A stretch of 64,000 bases of DNA from Balaenoptera acutorostrata (taxonomy: Eukaryota > Chordata > Mammalia > Artiodactyla > Balaenopteridae), in assembly GCF_949987535.1 (NCBI RefSeq), contig NC_080067.1:682001-746000 (forward strand), given 5' to 3'. The translations under genes were made by a program, and so were the position numbers. Below, one piece after another: positions 28,942-42,778 of the stretch (position 1 is the first letter of the stretch; the number at the start of each line of letters is the position of its first letter). The notes beneath the pieces are model-generated. The model was given only the letters and a program-made list of their open reading frames with translations. It was not told where the DNA came from and did not search any database.

Positions 28942-29304
28942 AATTTTTTTTTAACATTTAAAAAAATTCATTTAATATTTATTTTTGGTTGCAATTGGTC
29001 TTTGTTGTACACGGGTTTTCTCTAGTAGCAGCAAGTGGGAGCTACTCTTCGGTGTGGTGTGTGGTCTTCTCATTGTGGTGGCTTCTATTGTTGTGGAGCA
29101 CGGGCTCTAAGTGCATGGGCTTCAGTAGTTGTGGCACACGGGCTCAGTAGTTGTGGCTCACAGGCTCCAGAGCACAGGCTCAGTATTTGTGGTGCACGGG
29201 CTTAGTTGCTCCAAGGCATGCGGGATTTTCCTGGACCAGGGCTCGAACCCATGTCACCTGCATTGGCAGAAGGATTCTTAACCACTGCGTCACCAGGGAA
29301 GCCC
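28942..29304 (-). mobile_element. CHR-type SINE
   Basis: Reverse-oriented copy running from a T/A-rich tail to the head complement 'gtcaccagggaagcccc'. It lies at the end of the L1 ORF1-like sequence. Confidence 0.85.
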
Positions 29305-29472
29305 CCTCATTCAGATTTGATGGAGAGATCTAAAGTTTTACAGAAAAGCAAAACTGCTGCCAGTAGTTCCAGACCCAACCTTGTCCACCAATGGTCAGCA
29401 GGCTGGAGGCTGAGTCCCCACTGTCCATGGAGGACTCGGCTGGGGAAGGGGAGAAGAAGAAAGTGTCTAACT

Positions 29473-29537
29473 ATTTTATTTTTATTTTATTTTATTTTAT
29501 TTTATTTTATTTTATTTTATTTTACTTTATTTTTTTG
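29473..29537. repeat. (TTTTA)n microsatellite
   Basis: About 12 copies of the TTTTA pentamer with slight variation at the 3' end. Confidence 0.9.
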
Positions 29538-32500
29538 CAAAATGTGATTTGGACAGGAAGGATATGTCCTACCCACAGACACTGCTTCTGTAAAGTGCAT
29601 CCTGCAAGTGAGCTAATGTGGAGTGGGGCCTGCATCCCTCCACAGGCTCTGGAAGAGTGAAGACACATTTCGTGCTCTCCTCCAGGAGGTGGTTGCCCAC
29701 AGGTTTCCTCCCAGAGGCCTCTCTCATTGCCCCCCGACCTTTTGCCCTGGGACACTTGCACCCCTCTGTGTCCCCTCTGGGAGCTTAAAGCACACCCAGC
29801 CCTGAGCAGGCGTCTGCCTGCTGAGTCTTGTCAGTATCCGTCCCAGGACCAGGCACCAAGCTGGGCTTTGCAGATGCTTCCTGTGGAGTGACAGGCACCG
29901 ACAGACAGAAGCACGTGTGACAAGGTGGAGCTATTTTACCTATGAAACACAGTCCACTCTCAACTAACTGGCACTGACTGGCCAGGAGGTGGGGTTTTCT
30001 CTTATGAGTCACTGGGTGGATGGCTAGGGAGCTTCTCATGGGCTTCTCTCATTTCTGCAGGCTGAGACCCCTGAGCACTGGCCCAGGGAGAAGCAAGAAG
30101 ATTTGGTTTTATGTTGAAGTTGAAGCAGAAGACATTGAAAGAGGCATGTAAGCATTTCGCAGAATGGATCTCTGTAGATGTCATTTGCATAACAAGTGCC
30201 TAAATCATCAAAAATAGGGGGAAAAAACTACACTTGAAGACAAGCAGAGGTACCCTAGAAGCAAAGGCCTTTCAGCACGTATTTCAAGTTTATGACAATG
30301 CCCTTGAGTTTGGGGTTCTTGAAAGGTGATGGGAAGGAAGTGGGAAACAGCCTTGGGTCAGTTGGGGGTTGGGGCTGATCCACACCTTGGGGGGCCTAAA
30401 ACGTAGAACTATATAGTTTTGGGTGACTTTTTTAAAGAGAAAGAACCCAGAATTACGTTGGGATCAAAGAAGGGGCTGAACAAGTGAGGGCCCTGTGGTT
30501 TCAGCCTCCATAGCTTCCCAGGAAACCTGCCTCTGATGATGAGTCAAACCCAGGGATTTAGTAAGAAAACTTTGCCTGCTTGTCTGCTCTGCCCCAGTAG
30601 GTTGTGTGTCCTTGATCAGGAACCTCTCCCTCAGATGGTGCTTTGTACACAATGAGCTGTATGACCTTGACCTGGCCACCTCTCCTCTCTGCTTTCCCCC
30701 CCACCCCCACGATGGTGCATTTGACGGCCCTGTACATGTGTAAGAACAAGACAGCGACAGCACTGAGGACTTCCTCTCCAGGGAGAGATGAAAGGTGTGA
30801 GGCTGTCTAGAGGCTGTACCAGATTTAATGCTATTGTGACTCACACTCGCTTTAAGCTACCTCTTACCTGCTCAGTGCGTCTCTTATTTTTGTTTCAAAG
30901 CTCATTGTGTATCATGCAAAGATACCAGTAACATGGGAAAACCTCCCATCTGATGGCAGCAGCCCTCCTCTCTGCTGGCTGCAGTCCCGCATCCCCATCA
31001 TGATCCCCACTATTCTGGCCTGGACTGTGTGGGTGCCCACGTGCCCATGGGTGCATGTGTGGGAGGGGCAGGCACATTCTTGGGGTTTCTCTTTCTGGAG
31101 TCCTCTGCCTTCCTTAGTTTGTGCTGAATACACTGACACACACAAGCCTCGCTGCCCAAGCTGATGCCTTGCTGTGATGGCTTTGGTCCTAGCTCAACTG
31201 TGGCCCAACTCCATTAAAATCAATTCAGCTTCAGGTCCAGCTTGACCCAAGGCCTCAAATTATGACATCATGAGTTACCTTATCTCTGGTTTCCATGCTG
31301 GCCTTACTCTCTGGCCTGTTAGCTACATATAGTGGCCCTGGCAGCCCCCCAGAGGGGAGAGAACTTCTCATTCACAATAGTTCTGTTGTAAGTCCTGGCA
31401 CAGGTTTCCTGGGACAAGGTCACATGTCCACCTGCACACAGGTTGCTGAAACAAGGGAGATGAAATCTGTTGATTGGCTAGATTTAGGTTATATGCTCAC
31501 CTTTTGATTCTGGTATTATAGAGGGTTAACTTCCCCAAACCACATGGACTAGGAAAGGCTGGTGGTGTGTGTGGGGGCAGTCTTCACAGGAAAAAAGAGG
31601 TACTATTGCCATACGATGAGGAGAGAGAGGGCTGGAAGGAAAGGTAGTCACAGATGTCCACTACCCCACCCAGGGCAGTGGAGCATCCTGGGATCTGAAG
31701 GGATGAGTTCAACCCACACCTAGTGGAAAACCGAACTCAGAACCCCTAAGAGCCACACATGCATCAGGAGTTATAGAGCCTGGAGTTGATTGCCAAATGG
31801 AGACAGGGCCTGAGGCAAGCAGAGCGGAAACAAGCACAGGCTGTCCTGCTGGGGCTGCTGTCCTAGGAGGCTGAGGTCTGGGCAGAGACACAGGTGCCCA
31901 GGGGCTGTGTCTGTATAGAGCCCAGACACCGACAGGAAAGAGCAGGCAGGATGAGGAGCTCTGGGGGAATCCTCCAGGGAGCTTGTTAGAAATGCAGCAT
32001 CTCAGGCCTGACTCCAGACCTCCCGTATCAGAATCTGAATTATAATCAGATCCCCAGATGGTTCATATGCACTGCTCATCTGAAGACTCATCTCTTGTCT
32101 CATAGCCCTCACATTCAGGGGTGGTGGAACTTATGTTAGGTCGTCAGTCAGCCTTTCTGGAGTGCAGTGTGGCCATGTTTATGAAGAAGCCTTAAACGTA
32201 CTCATGCTCTATCATAGAGCCAATATTTCTACTTCTGAGACATTACTGAACAAAATCACCAGAGACAGGGACAAAGAATGTTATGCACGGAGATGTTCAT
32301 TGCAGTACTATTTATAATCAGAAACTACTGCATATCCACAAACAGGAAAGAACGAGGTCAAGTATGGCGCCATATACACATTGACTGTTATGTTACCGCT
32401 TGAAATATTGTTTTAAAAGTAATCTATAGGGAATGGGCAAGGAATATAGTGATAAACAAGACAGACACAGTGTCTGCCCTCTTGGAGTTGACATGCTATG

Positions 32501-32930
32501 GGGGAAGACAGACAATAAGTAAGTGGACAAATGTGACAAGTACACAGAAGGAAGAAGGGGTAATGTGGTAGAGAACCATGGGTGAGTTGGGGAGGTTACT
32601 TAGATGGGGAAACAGGGAAAACCTGCTCTAGGAGCTGGCATTTAAAATGAAATCCAAAAGTCGAGCAGAAGCCAGCCAAATGAACAGCCAGGAAAAGACC
32701 TTCCAGGCAAGGGGAACAGGAATTGCCAGGATGCTGGGCTAGAGGAGCTTGGCTGGGAGAGGGAAGTAATGGAAGATGTGTGGCTGGAGCAGGGTAAGCC
32801 AGAGGAAGCTGGAAGCTGAGGAGGCTGAAGAAGTGAGCAGAGCCAGACCCCTCAGCACTCCTGGGCTGTGAGTGAAGTTTGAGTCTTGTTCTAAGGGCTG
32901 AGTGTTGCAAGAGTACATGGAGAAAGGGAA
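29538..32930. other. Mostly unrecognised DNA with old repeat traces
   Basis: No gene was recognised. 31,975-32,090 (gcttgttagaaatgcag through to ccccagatggttca) looks like a MER5-type hAT remnant. 32,285-32,400 resembles an old LINE fragment. Frames of up to 130 codons show no domain. Confidence 0.4.
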
Positions 32931-34802
32931 TCATATCCATAAGATGGCAGAATAGGAGGTTCCAGCCCTCATTCCCCCATAGAAACACTGATGATTTGAC
33001 AACAATCTACAGACAAAAATACCTGTGTGAGAGCTCTGAAGTCCAGTTGAGAGGTTCTAGCACCCCAGTGAACCACAAAATGCAAGATCAGCCACACTGA
33101 AAGGATAGAAAGAACAGTGTCACTTTGTCTGCATCACCCCTCCCCCAGGCTGATAAAACTCAGAATGAAGAGAGATCAGCCAGCCCACGATTTCTCCCAC
33201 AGGATAAAGAGAGAACAGGTGAGGGGCTTGCTCCCCAGCCTTTTGAGGCAATGTCTAAAAGCTCTGCTTATCTTGATGCATCCAGAACACTGAAGAAATC
33301 AGCATGGTTGGAGTCTCTGGGAGCTGCTAAGAACAAAGAAAAGGGTGGAGGATCATAGCAACCAACATATACACCCCCAAAGCAACAATTCCCCAAAGAT
33401 GGTGCCCCACACATGCCCACAGATGGCACATGAACCTCAGCAACCAGTGAAGATCTCAGCAACCAACTTGACTCTGCAGGATTGGAAGAAGGTACACCAC
33501 CATGAGACTGCTCCTTCAGGAGGGAGGGACAGAGTGGGATTGAGCTCTTTGTCCTGGCACCTCAGTGCACTGCCCTATGGAAAAGGGGTGGGTGATGCCT
33601 GGCACTCGACATGGCTCTGTGGGGTAGAGAAAAGGCACAAAATTATAAGACATGCCTTTCAGAAGGGAGGGATGGAAGTGGTGCTTGAACCCAATGCCCT
33701 GGCCTAGCAGGGCACACCCTAGAGAAAAGGAATAGGCAGCTCTCAGCACCTTACACAGCTCTATGGGATCAGGGGAAGGCACACAATCCTAAAACTAGCT
33801 CCCCAAGGAGGCATGAGAGGAGTAGAGTGGACACCTCTATACAAAATGTTTGATAGATTCCCAGAATCTCTAGCCAGGTGAAGGTCTTTCCCTTTCCAAG
33901 CCAGTACATAAGGACTAGAAGGGGTGGCTACTTCTTCAAATGTGCAGAAGCAACACAGGATAAAATGATCACAAATAATCAGGGAAACATGACATCACCA
34001 AAGGAACAAAACAAAGTTCCAGTAACTGACCCCAAAGAAATGGAGATCTGTGAATTGCCTAACAAAGAATTCAAAATAATCATCCTAAAGAAGCTCATTG
34101 AGCTATAAGAGAATGCAGACAAACTAGACAAAATCAGAAAAAGCAATACATGATCACAATGAGAAGTTCAACAAAGAGATAGAAACCATAAAAAAGAACC
34201 AAAACATAAATTCTGGAGCAAAGAACACAATGACTGCACTGAAAATTTTCAAGAGAGAGCTTCAATTGCAGACTTGATCAAGCAGAAGAAAGAGTCAGTG
34301 AACTTGACAGCAGGTTATTTGAAATGCTCTACTCAGAGGAGCAAAAGTATAAAGGAATGAAAAAGAGTGAATAAAGCCCACAGGACTCATAGGACACAGT
34401 CAAGAAAAACAATATAACATAATGGGAGTTTCAGGAGAACAATAGAAAGGAGAAGAAAGCTTATTTAAAGAAATAATGGCTAACATTTTCCTAAATCTGG
34501 GGAAGGAAAAGGACACCTAGATTCATAAAGCCCAAAGACCTCAAATAGGTTGAACCTAAAAAAGGTCTACACTAAGGCACAGTAAAATTAAATTGTCAAA
34601 AGTTAAAGAGAGAATGTTGAAACAGCAAAAGAAAAATGATTCATCATATAAAATGAAACTCCATTAAGATTATCAGCAGAATTTTTAGCACAAACCTTGA
34701 AGTCCAGGAGAGAGTAGGATGATACATTCAAAATGCTGAGGAAAAATCTGCCAACCAAGAATACTATGCCTGGCAAAACTGTCCTTTAAAAATGAAGGAG
34801 AG

Positions 34803-35121
34803 GGCTTCCCTGGTGGCAGTGGTTGAGAATCTGCCTGCCAATGCAGGGGACACGGGTACGAGCCCCGGTCTGGGAAGATCCCACATGCAGCAGAGCAACT
34901 GGGCCTGTGAGCCACAACTACTGAGCCTGCGTGTCTGGAGCCTGTGCCCTGCAACGAGAGGCCGCGACAGTGAAAGGCCCGCGCACCGTGATGAAGAGTG
35001 GCCCCCACTTGCCACAACTAGAGAAAGCCCTTGCATAGAAACGAAGACCCAACACAGCCAAAATAAATAAATAAATTAAATAAATAAATTAAATAAATAA
35101 TTCAGGAGCTCTTTAGAAAAA
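34803..35121 (+). mobile_element. CHR-type SINE inside L1
   Basis: Head 'gcttccctggtggcagtgg' has a small deletion relative to the other copies. The target duplication aaaatgaaggagag lies at 34,789-34,802 and again just after the tail (35,124-35,137). Confidence 0.88.
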
Positions 35122-36553
35122 AAAAATGAAGGAGAGGTAGACTTTCCCATACAAACAAAAATTGAGGGAGTTTGTTACCATTAGGCCTGCCTTACAAGAA
35201 GTGCTGAAAGGAGTTTGTCAAGTTGAAACAAAAGGATACTAAAGAGCAAGACAAAAGCATAAGAAAGTATAATTTTTACTGGTAAATATATACACAAATA
35301 AAGAACAATTCAATACTGTAATGGTGGTACACAAATCGCTTTTATCCCTAGCTGAAAAGTTAAAAGACAAAAGTATTAAGAATAACTATAACTACAATAA
35401 TCAATCAATAATTACTTTGAATTTAAATGGATTAAACTCACTAATTGAAAGACAGTGAGTGACTGAATGGATAAAACAACAAGCTGCAACCATATGCTGT
35501 GTACAAGAGACTCACTATAGCCTTAAGAACACTCAAAGGTTGAAAGTAAAGGGATATAAAAAGATATTCCATACAAATGGTAACCAAAGAAAGCAGGAGT
35601 GGCTATATTTTTATGAGACAAAATAGACTTTGAATCAAAAACTGCTACAGGGGCTAAAGAAGATCATTACATAATGATACAAAAGTTTATTCAACAGGAA
35701 GATACAACAATTATCTATGCACCCATCCACTCCTGGGTATATATCTGAAAAATAGAAAAAACACTAATTCTAAAAGATACATGCGCCCAGTGTTCACAGC
35801 AGCGTCATTTACAATTGCCAAGATATAGAAGCAATCTAAGTGGCCAACAGAAGAATGGATAAAGAAGGTGTGGTACATATATATATATATATAATGGAAT
35901 ACTACTCAGCCATAAAAAAAGAATGAAATTTTGCCATTTGCAGCAACATGGATGAACTTGGAAGGCATAATGCTAAGTGAAATAAGTCAGACAGAGAAAG
36001 ACAAATACTATATGAAATCACTTATATGTGGAATCTATAAAATACAATAAAATTAGTGAATATAACAAAAAAGAAGTAGACTCACAGATATAGAGAACAA
36101 ACTTGTGGTTACCAGTTGCCGGGGGGGCAATATTGGCATAAGAGAGTGGGAGGTACAAACTATTGGTTGTAAGATAAGCGCAAGGATGTATTGTACAATA
36201 TGGGAAATATAGCCAATATTTTGTAATAACTAAAAATGGAAAGTAACGTTTAAAAATGTTTTAAATTTTAAAAAAAATTTTAATACAAATAAATAAAACA
36301 AGAAGTTTGGGATTAACATATACACAGTACTAAAAATAGATAAACAACAAGGACCTACTGTATAACACAGGGAACTATATTCAATATTTTGTAATAACCT
36401 ATAATGGAAAAGAATCTGACAAAGAATATATATATATATGTATATATATACATATATACATATCCATATATGTATATATGTATCACGTTGCTGTAAACCT
36501 GAAACTAACACATTGTAAATTAACTATACTTCCATTTTTAAAATGGTTATAAA

Positions 36554-36559
<6 letters not shown>

Positions 36560-36602
<43 letters not shown>
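36560..36602. repeat. (AT)n microsatellite
   Basis: About 21 AT units between L1 pieces. A second, interrupted TA-rich run lies at 36,427-36,482. Confidence 0.9.
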
Positions 36603-36607
<5 letters not shown>

Positions 36608-38459
36608 GCATCCAACATCAGAGCTCCTAAACATATAAAGCAAACATCTACAGATCTAAAGGGAGAAATAGATGGCCATACAATGATAGTAGGAGACTTG
36701 AATACTCCATTTTCAATAATGGATGGAACATCCAGACAAAAATCAGTAAGGAAACAGCAGAGTTGAACATCACTATAAACCAATGGACCCAACAGATATA
36801 TAGTGAACATCCAACAGCAGCAGAATGCACCTTCTTCTCAAGCACACATGGATTCTCCAGGATAAATCACATTATAGATCACAAAACAAGTCTTAAAACA
36901 AATTTAAGGAGATTGAAATCATCCCAAATGTCTTTTCTGAACACAACAGAATGAAATTACAAATCAATAACAGAAGGAAAATGGGGACATTTATAAATAC
37001 ACAGAAATTAAACAACACTCTCTTGGATAACATTGGATCAAAGAAGAAACTTAAGGGAAATTAGAAATATTTTGAGACAAATGGAAAGTACCAAGAGATA
37101 CAAATAAATACATACATCACAAAAGAAAAATCTCAAATAACCTAAATTTACACCTCAAGGAACTAGAAAAAGAACAGACTAAGACCCAAGTTAGCAGAAG
37201 GAAAGAAAAAACTAAAGGTCAAAGCATAAATAAATAAAGTTAGAAAATAGAAAAACAGTAGAAAAAATAGATGAAACTAAGATGTGTTTTTTGAAAAGAT
37301 AAAACTGACAAACGCTTAGCAAGATTGAGAAATAAAAAAGAAAGAAGACTCAAATAAATAAAATAATAAATGATAGAGAAGACATCATAACAGATGCCAG
37401 AGAAGTGTTTTAAAAATATTAGAAACTATTGTGAACAATTATATACCAATAAATTGGACAACCAAGAAAGAATGGATAAATTCCTAGGAACATACAATCT
37501 ACCAAGACAGAACCAAGGAGAAATTGAAAGCTTGAACAGACCAATAATAAATAAGGAGATTGAATCAGTAACCAAACACCTCTCAACAAAGAAAAACTCA
37601 GGGCCAGGTCTTCACAGGCAGTTCTAGCAAACATTTAAAGAAGAATTAATACCAATCGTTCTTAAACTCTTCCACAAATGAAAGAAAGAACACTTCCCAA
37701 CACATTTTATGAAGCCAGCATTACCCTAACACCAAAGGCAGACAAAAAATTAGAAATAGAGCTACCAGATGATCCCACTTACATACACAAAGGAATTGAA
37801 ATCAGGATCTCAAAGAGGTATCTGCACCCCCTGTTCATTGCAGCATTGTTCACAATAGCCAAAACATGGAAGCAACCTAAATGTGCATTGCCTGATGAAT
37901 GGTTAAAGAAAATGTGGTATATACACAAAATGGGATATTAGTCAGCCTTTTAAGAAAAAGGAAATCCTGCCATTTGCAACAACATGGATGAACCTGGGGG
38001 ACATCATGCCAAGTGAAATAAGCCAGACACAGGGGACAAATACTACATAGTACCACTTATATGAAGAATCTAAGATGGCCAAACCCTTAGACAAGAGTAG
38101 AAGGGTGGTTGCCTGGGGCTAGGGAGGGGGGAAACAGGGAGGTGATAATCAAAGGGTACAGAGTGTCAGGTACCCGAGATAAGTAAGTTCTAGAGATCTG
38201 CACGGCAGGGTGCCTGAGGTTCATAAAACCATGTTATATACTTAGAGCTTGGTTAAGAGGATAGATCTCCCATTAAGTGTTCTTATCACCATAATAAATA
38301 GAGAGGGTGGAGGAAACTTGGACATGATGTATATATTTATGCCATAGAATGGGGATGGCTTCACAGATGTATACTTATCTCCAAAGTCATCGGGTTGTAT
38401 ACATTAAATACATACAGCTTTTTCTATATCAATTGTACATCAATACGGTGGTTTAAAAA

Positions 38460-41400
38460 AGTGAATAGAACCTGATTTGGTCTAGGGAGCTGAAGGTCAC
38501 ATGGACAAAGTTACTGGGACACATTTATAATTCACATTAAGTGAGCAAAGCTGGCAGAGAATAATACAAACTCTGTCATTTTGACTATAGAAAAAAAATA
38601 GAAAACATGCAAAAATATTACAGTGACTACCTCCAGATGGTGGGATTACAGATGTTTTTTACTTGTTTTTCCTAAGTTTTCTGTATTTCTTCTGCGCAGG
38701 AAAAACAACGAGGTGATTTCAGAATCTGACTTTGTATCGGTCACAATGATTAGTTACAGATGACAGAATCCACTCTTTGTGTTTTGAGCAGAGCGGGGCT
38801 TATTCCTGGGTGTTAAGACTGAGATGCCAGGACTACCAGGGAACCAAGAGTGGAGGCCCCATAGCCAGGGACAACACAGCCTAGACAATCACCTGACTCC
38901 ACCCGAGACTGTTGCCATGGAAACCCCACTGTTTGTGATGCTCAGGCCCAGACACTGGGCTGCTGCCGTGGAAGAACCAGACCCCTCTGTTCCCTGCCAG
39001 CCAAGAGCCCCATCCCTCCACCACCCTAAGTTGCTCACTTCCACCTTTTAGATCTCACGCAGGCATCTGTCCAGAGAGAGCTGAGGCCACCTGCAGAACC
39101 CTAGCTGCACGTGTGTCTAGGAAATGTAGATTTCAGGTTTCCCAGAGACAAAAGGCATGGAAGGAGAGGGTGGCACATAGATTGAATGACTCAGTCTGCA
39201 TGATCCACCACAGAAACGAGGCAAGGGTGAAAAGACGATCACATATACCCTTGACCTTCTGAAGTCCACAGGGCGGCTCAGTTATCCAAGGTCTTATGAT
39301 AAGGACAGCAGGAGGCTCTCTTTCAGTCCAGGGAGTGCTAGCTGCCAGTGTCCCTTGCCCTGGCCTCCTCTCCTTTCCAAATGCCATCACCTCTCTGCCT
39401 GGGGACTTCTCCTGCTGCTGGAGACCACTTGGCCTCCTTGGGGCAGGCTGCAGTGTGAGGCTTAGCGTCCCCAGGGGCAGACTCAGCCAGGACCCAGCCA
39501 CCTCTCTGCACTGGCACCCACGCTCCCTGGTGGGCCGATTCCTGTTGGCCACAGTGGGGGGATCCTGCAGTGGGAGGATCCCGCAGTGGGGGGGATCCTC
39601 TAGTGGGGGCTCCACAGTGGTGGGCAGCTAGATAACAGCCGTAATTAGTCACCTTCTCTTCCACTTCTCACTTCCCTACAACCTTGCCTTGACCTCCAAG
39701 TAAAGTCCTTGTGCCAGAATCCTTACCTTCAGGTGTGTCTGGGACAGCCCAAGCTAAGGCATCTCTGGCCAGAACACGTGCACGTGTAAAGACTCATCCT
39801 GGCTCTGGAAGACCTGCTGGGAACAGTGCCCTGGCAGTAGGTTAACAGGTGTGAGGCTGCTTGTGTGACCTTGCATCCATTCACACCAGTTTGGAAAGTC
39901 ATCTTGTTCCTGGTTCTCATCCTCCTGGGCAGGAAACCAGAGGGCTCTGGGACGCTCCCGCTGCCTGCTGCCCTGCCCACACTGATGCCACCACGTGCAC
40001 AGACAGGCGTCACCACCAGAGTTCTGCCCAACCCCTGTCTGCACCACGCATTGCTCCTTCTGCCCTAGGACCAGGAAGGCTGTCCGCTGTCCTTGGTTTA
40101 AATGTGACTCTGCTGTTAGCATGAGAGGTTTGGCCGACTCCATCGTGGGTGCAGGCAACAAACATTTCCCTGGAGCCTGCTCGGTGCCAGGCCCTGCATC
40201 ACCCACCCCAGAAGTCACCCTTCCCTCCGTGCCCTGCAGAGCTGCCCACAAGCACTGCCCAGTGGCAGGGAGCTCACACCCTCAGTTACACCTTCAGGCA
40301 TGTGGCTCTGGGTCGGGTGTCTGCCTTGTCTCCTTCCACATTCTTGGGGCTAATTGTTCCTGTCGTCCCCCCAATCCACAGATGGGGCTCCTGGAGGTTG
40401 AGTGACATTCTGAGGTCGCTTGGTAGGCAGTAAGGGGCGGGGCTGGGCAGGGACCAGGAAGGTCTGCTCAGGGTCCCTTCCTGTTCCCTGGTGCGTCCCG
40501 GCCTCTCAGACACAGGACGTCCCAGGACACGGGGCTCCTGGCATTGCTGCCTCACTGCCCCTCAGCCATTTAGCCAGGAACCTCTGCCAGTCTTAGCACT
40601 GGAGACACTGTTCTGCACCTAACACACCCCTAGTCCTCGTGGAGCAAGACAGAGCAGTAAATAGACATAGACAAGGTCGCTTCCAGGGCCCTGAGGGGTG
40701 GGGAGGGCTGGAGGAGAAGCCGTGCATCCTCCGTCCTGAGAACAGCTGTGGAGAGCCTCCAGCTGACAGGGGGCTGGGCTGGCCTTGTCACTGCCCCGGG
40801 GCAGGCAGAGAGCACAGGGTCTGCGGGCCATCCCAGTCTTCGTCACCTACCAGCGTCGGGGCGCTGAGGTCCTGCTGGGGGACGCTGATGCCCACCTGGA
40901 ATTGCCGGGCAGGGAGTCCGGGGTCCTTCTGGAGAAGGGGTCTACACTCAGGCAACTGGGAACTACCTGCTGATCTCTCATTTGCTACCAGTGAGATCGA
41001 AGGGCAGTGCTGCCAGGGGAGCCCAGGTTCCTCCACCTGTGACAGCGGACCTGGGTGTTTGAGGAGCAACTGGGGGCTCTGTTCCCCTTTTAAAAATAAG
41101 TTCACCCCTTTGCTGAACAATTGTTCATTTTTTCCACTAAAACTTGTTGATGTACACAGGAGACATACAAAACGTATCTATACACGTGTGTGTGTGTTGC
41201 ATACACTTGCAAGCTCCACTATGTGGACACGGGTATTCACCCCGAGTCGGTATTTGGGCATTTCCAGTGCATCCCTCCTGAAAACAGCCCTCTCCCCGAG
41301 GTGACGGTGCCCTGACATTTGTGACAATCCTGTCCCTGCTCGGCCTCAGAGTCTGACCCCCAGGCGGGCACCTCTCCGCCAAGGCACTGGGTTTTTCTGT

Positions 41401-42428
41401 GCTACTTCATTCAGATGGATTGTGACACATGCCCTCTTTGGGGGCTCGGGGTGGCCAGGCTCGAGCGTTCCGGTGGCTGCTCAGTGTCACTCGTGTGGAC
41501 AGGCCACATGCATCCATTCTCCTGATGAGACACACGAGGCCTGTTCTAGCCCGGGGCCCGGGACACACTGCTGGGCCGCGTCCTATGTTTCACTGGCACT
41601 TACACCCAGGAGCAGAACGTCTGGGTCAAAGGGTGCTTTACCTTCCCCGTCAAGGCCAGCATCTTTTCTAAAACTGGGGCACGTGTACGTTCCAGGCCCC
41701 GTGCAGACCCCGGAGGAGGGGAGGCACCCATCAAACCATTATTCAAAGAAATCAAAGCTGCAGCTGCGGGCTGACCTGTGCGGGGGGGCGGCGGGGGGCT
41801 GGCGGCTGCTTTGAGAGGGGTGAACAGGGAGGGGCCTGGCCGATGCCCCCGGCCTCCGACCCCCTCCCCGAATTAGGACAGTGACCGTGGCCAGGGGGTG
41901 TGAGCTGTGGGAAGCATCCAGGCAGGAGGGAGGGTGTGTGCGGAGGCTTCGAGGCTGGAGGGCGTATGAGGAATGCGCAGCGGCTGCCATGACACAGGCC
42001 GCTGCCCGGGTGGCTTGAACAACAGAAGTGTGTCTTCCCACAGCTCTGGAGGCCGGAAGTCGCAGATCACAGTCCGGCGGGTGGGTGTCCGGTGTGGATT
42101 CTCCTCCTCACGGGGTCCTCACGTGGGGCGGGAGCCCTGGAGCACCTTCCTCTTATGTCAGGACCCCGGCCCTACTGGATTAGGCCCCATCCTTAGGACC
42201 ACGTTCAACCTTTGTGTCACCTCACAGGCCCCATCTCCAAACAGCGCCACACCGGGGGGCTGGGACCCCAGCATATGAATCGGGGGGACGGGCACACTCC
42301 ATCTGTGACAGGGGTGAAAGTAGTTGGAGGGCCTGGAACACGCACGGGGAGAGGGGGTGGCAGCGTTTCAGGGCCTGCTGCTGTGAAACCAACCACTCCT
42401 AAACGCAGGCGTTTAAAATAATCATCGT
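38460..42428. other. GC-rich DNA without a recognised gene
   Basis: Open frames of up to 221 codons (40,639-41,304) occur because of GC content, but none shows a domain. 39,550-39,605 has a short GGATCC-bearing minisatellite. 42,010-42,280 resembles an old interspersed repeat (cagctctggaggccggaagt; tactggattaggccccatcc) of a family that I cannot name with certainty. Confidence 0.4.
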
Positions 42429-42429
42429 G

Positions 42430-42778
42430 GGGCTTCCCTGGTGGCGCAGTGGTTAAGAATCCGCCTGCCAATGCAGGGGACATGGGTTCGAGCCCTGGGC
42501 CAGGAAGATCCCACATGCCACGGAGCAAGTAAGCCCGTGTGCCACAACTACTGAGCCCACGCACCACAACTACTGAAGCCCTCATGCCTACAGCCCGTGC
42601 TCCACAAGAGAAGCCAACGTAATGAGAAGCCCACGTACCGCAACAAAGAGTAGCTCCCGCTCGCCGCAACTAGAGAAAGCCCGCGCACACCAACAAAGAC
42701 CCAACACAGCCAAAAATAAATAAAATTAATTAAATTAATTTTTTTAAAAAAACTTTAAAAATCTTTTAAAAAATAAAA
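42430..42778 (+). mobile_element. CHR-type SINE
   Basis: Full-length copy with intact head (cttccctggtggcgcagtgg) and an AAATAAA-rich tail. Probable flanking duplication: aataatcatc before, aacaatcacc after. Confidence 0.88.

Larger units (their letters stand above)
26370..29000 (+). mobile_element. L1 5' end: repeat-bearing 5' UTR and decayed ORF1
   Basis: 26,570-27,380 has imperfect repeats around 'caccagccc', 'agtgagcc' and 'caggac' phrases, as in older L1 5' UTRs. 27,660-28,000 and 28,360-28,930 read like ORF1 (acaataactgaaatgaaaaa; gaggacagagtactagaaat) with many stops. Two SINEs interrupt it. The 5' UTR assignment rests on its position before ORF1. Confidence 0.6.
32935..38460 (+). mobile_element. 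L1 complex: 5' end, ORF1 and several ORF2 pieces
   Basis: It starts with 'aagatggcagaataggaggt', an L1 5' end. ORF1-like sequence follows to 34,790, then ORF2-like pieces to 38,460. Order is disturbed: 3'-end ORF2 phrases (35,730-36,300) precede internal ORF2 phrases (36,610-37,640) and a second 3' end (37,745-38,100). At least two L1 copies or rearranged parts are present. All frames are broken. Confidence 0.7.

Noticed and set aside
40639..41304. 221-codon forward open frame
   Set aside because: GC-rich sequence with overlapping frames on both strands and no recognisable domain or family match.
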